The notes beneath the pieces were generated by a model. That model saw nothing but the letters and a program-made list of their open reading frames with translations. It had not been told where the DNA came from and did no database searches. From contig NZ_CP180210.1 of assembly GCF_047556435.1 (NCBI RefSeq), positions 1,922,001 through 1,986,000 of the forward strand: a stretch of 64,000 bases of DNA, in the 5' to 3' direction. This document shows positions 60,378 to 64,000 of the stretch, piece after piece. Positions within the stretch are counted from its first letter, which is position 1. Each line of letters starts with the position of its first letter. Source of the stretch: Alteromonas sp047556435 (GTDB lineage: Bacteria > Pseudomonadota > Gammaproteobacteria > Enterobacterales > Alteromonadaceae). The position numbers and the translations under genes are program-made.

Positions 60378-63300
60378 AGACTTTCTCCTTGTCAGTCACC
60401 TCGACAGCGTCGAACTTTTTGGTGTCGAACAGGCTGTATAGTACCGGCAGCAGGATAAGTGTCAGAAGGGTCGAAAACAGCAGCCCAAAAATGACAGTAA
60501 CGGCCATTGGGGTTCTGACTTCCGCTCCTTCGCCAAATCCAATCGCCATAGGCAATAAGCCCAGAATGGTCGTAAGGGTAGTCATAATAATGGGACGCAG
60601 ACGCGTTTTACCCGCAGCAATAATGGCTTCCTGTTTTTCCATACCCTGCGCACGCAGCTGGTTAATGCGGTCAACCAGCACGATAGCATTATTAACCACA
60701 ATCCCCGCCAGCATAATCAGTCCGATAAAGACCACGACACTTAAATGGGTGCCGGTTAGCCACAAACCATAAATCGAACCTGCACCGGCCAGCGGAACCG
60801 CAAACAGAATCAACAGAGGATGAAGGAGCGATTCAAACTGAGACGCCATCACCAGGTAAACCATAAATACGGCCAGAGCAAGCGCCAGTTGCAACGACTG
60901 AAAGCTTTGCTGCATGTCTTCACTTTGACCTGCAATTTCTGCACGCAGGCTAAGTGGTATGCTGGTATCGTCAATGATGCGTTTTGCCGCGGCAACACCT
61001 TGTGCGAGGTCGCCATAGGTCAGGTTGGCTTCGATCAGCGCCACGCGTTGCTGACCGACCCGCGTAATTTCACTCGGACCAACACTCATATAGACATCGG
61101 CAACCGCGGCAAGCGGAATCGGACGCTCACTACCCGGGTTGACAATGATTTCTTTAATATCGTTGATGTTGTCGCGCTGAGCATCTTGTGTTCGCACCAG
61201 CACATCCACTTTGCGATCTTCCATGCTGTATTGTGTCGCCACTTTACCGCCAATTTTCGCGGCGATAAGCTCTGATACTGTTGGCGCCTCCAGTCCAAGG
61301 CGGGCAAGTTTGGCATGGTTAAACGCGATTTTTAGTTCCGGGTTACCGGTACGCAGTGTGCTGGTGACATCCGCGAATCTGTCTTCGGCCTGCAGTGACT
61401 CTGTCAGGCGCTGACTGGTAGCCATAAGCTGGGTTAAATCATAACCCTGAATTTCTATCTGAATTGGCGCGTCGAAGCTGAACAACTCTGGTTCGCCAAA
61501 CTGGCTTTGTACACCAGCCTGTCGGGATAAGTAATTACGAAGCGCTTCGCGAACCTGCTGTAACGCTACGTCATCTGATGCGGGCTGCATCACTACGTTC
61601 AGTCTGCCCCAGTGATCGCCACCCTGACTGGGCGCGGCGCTGACAAGTGAACCGGTGCCTGCCAGAGAGTAGGTGCGTGCTACACCATCCTGTTGTTGAG
61701 CGACGTCGGCGAGCTGCGAAAGTAAACGATCCGTTTGGTCAATTCTGGCGCCGGCGGGCAGCGATACCTCAACAGAAAATTCTCCCTGTGACATACTGGG
61801 GATGAGCTCCATACCAAGCCGAGGCAGCAGCACAACAGAGAGACCGGTCACTACCAGGGCAATAGTAAGCACCGCGACACGGGCAGCCAGCGCCAGGCTA
61901 AGCAACTTGTCGTAAGCTTTCTCAATGCCACTGAACATGACAGCGAAACACCACGCCAGTGGTTTAAACAACCAGTGCAGTGCTTTAGAAATAATATGCC
62001 AGGTGCCGATGACTAACGTCATAAGCGCAGCCGGAAGATACACAAAGGCAACGCGTAAAATCAGGCGAACAGGGAAGGTGAGCCAGTAAAATATTTTGCC
62101 ATACCAGGTTGCAGGCTTTGCTTTTTCTTCTGAGTGAAAGACATCGGTGTGCGCCTGTTGCACGTTTTTCTGGCGGCTAGCCAGTGTTGGTATCAGTGTC
62201 AGTGCGACAATCAGTGATGCTGCAAGCGCAAAAGACACCGTAAGCGCCTGATCACGGAAGAGTTGACCGGCGATGCCGTCAACGAAAACCAGCGGAACAA
62301 ATACTGCCATTGTGGTGAGCGTCGAAGCCAGAATCGCGCCAGACACTTCTTTGGTTCCCAGGGCAGCCGCGGTTTTGCGATCGTATTTATCAAGCTGACG
62401 CTTGCGGTGACGATCGATGTTTTCCAGTACCACAATACTGTTATCTACCAACAGTCCTACTGCTAACGCAATACCACCCAGACTCATAATATTCAGGCTG
62501 ATATCGTTGCCATACATCAGATTAAAGGTGGCAATCACAGAAACAGGAATAGAAACAGAAATAATAAGGGTAGGCCAGAAGTCACGCAGAAACAGATACA
62601 GCACCAGCATTGCTAACATACCGCCGATCAGCGCAGCAGATTTTACGTCGTCTATTGCTTGTTCAATAAATGTGCTTTGATCATAAACCAGAGTAAGCTG
62701 ATAGTTGTCAGGCATCTCTTTACGAATGCTATCCAGAGCTTGCTTAACGCGGGCGGCGACATCGACAGCGTTGGCATCACCTTCTTTATATATCGCTATC
62801 TCAGCTCCCTCAATACCGTCAAAGCGGGTAATGGCTTCACGTTCTTTGTAGGTGTTGGTGACAGTGGCGACGTCTTTAAGCTGTATATTGCGACCTTCAA
62901 ATCGTCCGACATAAACATTACGGATCTGATCGAGGTTATCAAACTGATTCAGGGTTCTTACCAAGAAGGCCTGAGAGCCATCTTCGACGCGACCTCCGGC
63001 AGTATTGACGTTCTCACGTTCGAGCCGTTCAATGATGGAAGACAGCGTGATATTCAGTTGACTGGCGCGCTGCTGGTCAATAAGCACCTGGATTTCATTT
63101 TCCAGTCCGCCGCCAATTTTTACCGAGGCAACCCCTTCAATTGATTCCAGGTTTCGCTTAATTTGTTCTTCAGCATACAGACGCAGACGCTTCATCTGGT
63201 CTATTGATGCCTGCTGAGTGGCCGAATCAGCGAATCCGACCCCCATCTTTATAATCGGATCCAGGCTCGGGTTAAATCGCAACAGCCGAGGCTTTTCAAT

Positions 63301-63660
63301 ATCCAGGGGTAACTGCAGTACATCCAGCTTCTCTCTTACCTCCAGGCTGGCGAAGTCCATGTCCGTACCCCAGGCAAACTCCAGAACCACATCAGACTGG
63401 CCGGCACGGGATGTAGAGGTCACTGTGCGCACACCCTTGACCACGCCAATCGCTTCTTCAATCGGCTTTGATACCAGTTGCTCGACTTCAGCAGGAGCCG
63501 CGCCGGTGTAGTCAGTGCGGATAGTCAGTGTGGGATAAGACAGTTCAGGTAACAGGTTTACAGAAAGTCGTCCCAGTGACACCATTCCGAACAGCAGTAC
63601 GGCAAAGGTGAACATAGCAACGGCTACCGGCCGCTTTACGGCGATATCGACAAGTTTCAT
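60370..63660 (-). CDS. RND efflux permease (first of a tandem pair), with central insertion
   Basis: A 1096-residue RND transporter. It starts KLVDIAVKRPVAVAMFTFAVLLFGMVSLGRL and has the TM4 relay motif GLLVDNSIVVLENIDRH and the terminal GKTRLRPIIMTTLTTILGLLPMAIG. It is about 70 residues longer than typical owing to an insert between helices 6 and 7 (about 500-590) with basic and hydrophobic segments (YGKIFYWLTFPVRLIL, then VYLPAALMTLVIGTWHI). Energy is the proton gradient. The adaptor gene lies 34 bases upstream and the second permease overlaps its end, so these form one operon. Confidence 0.92.
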   Translation of the reverse strand: MKLVDIAVKRPVAVAMFTFAVLLFGMVSLGRLSVNLLPELSYPTLTIRTDYTGAAPAEVEQLVSKPIEEAIGVVKGVRTVTSTSRAGQSDVVLEFAWGTDMDFASLEVREKLDVLQLPLDIEKPRLLRFNPSLDPIIKMGVGFADSATQQASIDQMKRLRLYAEEQIKRNLESIEGVASVKIGGGLENEIQVLIDQQRASQLNITLSSIIERLERENVNTAGGRVEDGSQAFLVRTLNQFDNLDQIRNVYVGRFEGRNIQLKDVATVTNTYKEREAITRFDGIEGAEIAIYKEGDANAVDVAARVKQALDSIRKEMPDNYQLTLVYDQSTFIEQAIDDVKSAALIGGMLAMLVLYLFLRDFWPTLIISVSIPVSVIATFNLMYGNDISLNIMSLGGIALAVGLLVDNSIVVLENIDRHRKRQLDKYDRKTAAALGTKEVSGAILASTLTTMAVFVPLVFVDGIAGQLFRDQALTVSFALAASLIVALTLIPTLASRQKNVQQAHTDVFHSEEKAKPATWYGKIFYWLTFPVRLILRVAFVYLPAALMTLVIGTWHIISKALHWLFKPLAWCFAVMFSGIEKAYDKLLSLALAARVAVLTIALVVTGLSVVLLPRLGMELIPSMSQGEFSVEVSLPAGARIDQTDRLLSQLADVAQQQDGVARTYSLAGTGSLVSAAPSQGGDHWGRLNVVMQPASDDVALQQVREALRNYLSRQAGVQSQFGEPELFSFDAPIQIEIQGYDLTQLMATSQRLTESLQAEDRFADVTSTLRTGNPELKIAFNHAKLARLGLEAPTVSELIAAKIGGKVATQYSMEDRKVDVLVRTQDAQRDNINDIKEIIVNPGSERPIPLAAVADVYMSVGPSEITRVGQQRVALIEANLTYGDLAQGVAAAKRIIDDTSIPLSLRAEIAGQSEDMQQSFQSLQLALALAVFMVYLVMASQFESLLHPLLILFAVPLAGAGSIYGLWLTGTHLSVVVFIGLIMLAGIVVNNAIVLVDRINQLRAQGMEKQEAIIAAGKTRLRPIIMTTLTTILGLLPMAIGFGEGAEVRTPMAVTVIFGLLFSTLLTLILLPVLYSLFDTKKFDAVEVTDKEKVYG

Positions 63661-63694
63661 AGTAAATATCCTTATGAGCAGGTAAAAAACAGGC

Positions 63695-64000
63695 TTACGC
63701 CTGGCTGTTCACCACTTCCACTGGAGAGGCATCTTTCAGGTTCTGGTGCCCTGTTACCACAACGTTTTCGTTACCCTTGAGTCCTTCGATAACTTCAACC
63801 ATATCGCCCTGCTCAAATCCTGTACTGATATCGATTTTCTTGGCAACACCATTTTCAACGACAAACACACTGACGCTATTATCAATGCTGACCAGCGCTT
63901 TGCGAGGCAGCAAGGTAGCGTTATTATGAGTTGCGTAATGTAGTGACACTTCGCTGAACATACCGGCTTTAAGAACTTCATCCTGATTTGGAACACGTAA
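63695..64000 (-). CDS. RND periplasmic adaptor (membrane fusion protein), C-terminal part
   Basis: The C-terminal 101 residues of a HlyD/AcrA-type adaptor; the gene is cut by the window end (frame open to base 64000). Visible parts are LRVPNQDEVLKAGMFSEVSL (beta-barrel end) and then VLPRKALVSI-like residues (LLPRKALVSIDNSVSVFVVENGVA), the GFEQGDMVEVIEGLKGNENVVVTG membrane-proximal domain. It joins the permeases to an outer-membrane TolC-like channel. First gene of the operon as seen here. Confidence 0.9.
   Translation of the reverse strand, partial: LRVPNQDEVLKAGMFSEVSLHYATHNNATLLPRKALVSIDNSVSVFVVENGVAKKIDISTGFEQGDMVEVIEGLKGNENVVVTGHQNLKDASPVEVVNSQA

Noticed and set aside
58897..63144. Plus-strand frames of 100-160 codons within the RND genes
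   Set aside because: They are antisense shadows of well-identified membrane transporters, with Ser/Thr/Ile-rich composition typical of reverse translation.
1..64000. Mobile elements, prophage, integron or CRISPR array
   Set aside because: No transposase, integrase or repeat array is visible; gene content is core chromosome throughout.

Overview
This window looks like a stretch of core chromosome from a marine gammaproteobacterium of the Alteromonadales, probably Alteromonas, Aestuariibacter, Salinimonas or a close relative. The evidence is protein-level resemblance to E. coli, Shewanella and Vibrio orthologues, the E. coli-like order of the yceF/yceD-rpmF-plsX-fabHDG-acpP-fabF-pabC-mltG-tmk-holB-ycfH block, and families typical of this order (TIGR03503, DUF3718, DUF2058, DUF2189). 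I see no insertion sequence, prophage, integron or CRISPR array. The assignment to a genus is inference.

Layout. 1-9.3 kb: 3' part of hrpA, a PilZ protein behind an intergenic region rich in inverted repeats, rlmI, a quinone oxidoreductase, an AraC-type regulator, divergent rnhA/dnaQ and a TIGR03503 membrane protein. 9.7-17.5 kb: tRNA-Asp with a strong promoter, lolD-lolE without an adjacent lolC, a dicarboxylate/amino-acid symporter, a large Ig-like (Big_1) lipoprotein, and astB standing alone. 17.8-26.2 kb: topA, a DUF2058 gene, a DUF202 gene, a secreted delta-class carbonic anhydrase, a convergent two-component system and a small phosphotransferase gene. 26.2-32.3 kb: rne facing away from rluC across a 615-base leader region, then an HAD phosphatase and yceF.

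32.5-43.6 kb is the fatty acid/cell-wall/replication cluster. YceD and L32 are followed by PlsX, FabH, FabD, FabG, ACP and FabF (phospholipid and fatty acid synthesis), then PabC (folate), MltG (glycan termination), Tmk and HolB (DNA synthesis), a TatD nuclease and a PNPOx-like protein. 43.7-54.7 kb holds an SDR-like protein, an M2 peptidase, ychJ, a SulA-like SOS inhibitor divergent from a phosphate-type porin, a 43-codon small gene, msrPQ, and the alaA-yfbR-dGTPase run. 54.9-64 kb holds an LRAT-like protein, DUF2189 and DUF3718 proteins, and an RND efflux operon (adaptor cut by the window end, then two permeases).

The best second-look items are small. pabC seems to lack any ATG/GTG/TTG start and probably begins at ATT. 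The acpP promoter region has a FadR-like site plus a perfect 17-base palindrome between -35 and -10. yceD has a consensus promoter so close to its start that the mRNA should be nearly leaderless. The SulA-like gene has two or three SOS-box-like elements. The M2 peptidase has a lipobox whose Cys is replaced by Tyr. An unannotated 43-aa gene carries an ideal Shine-Dalgarno. I did not find a clearly new multi-gene system.
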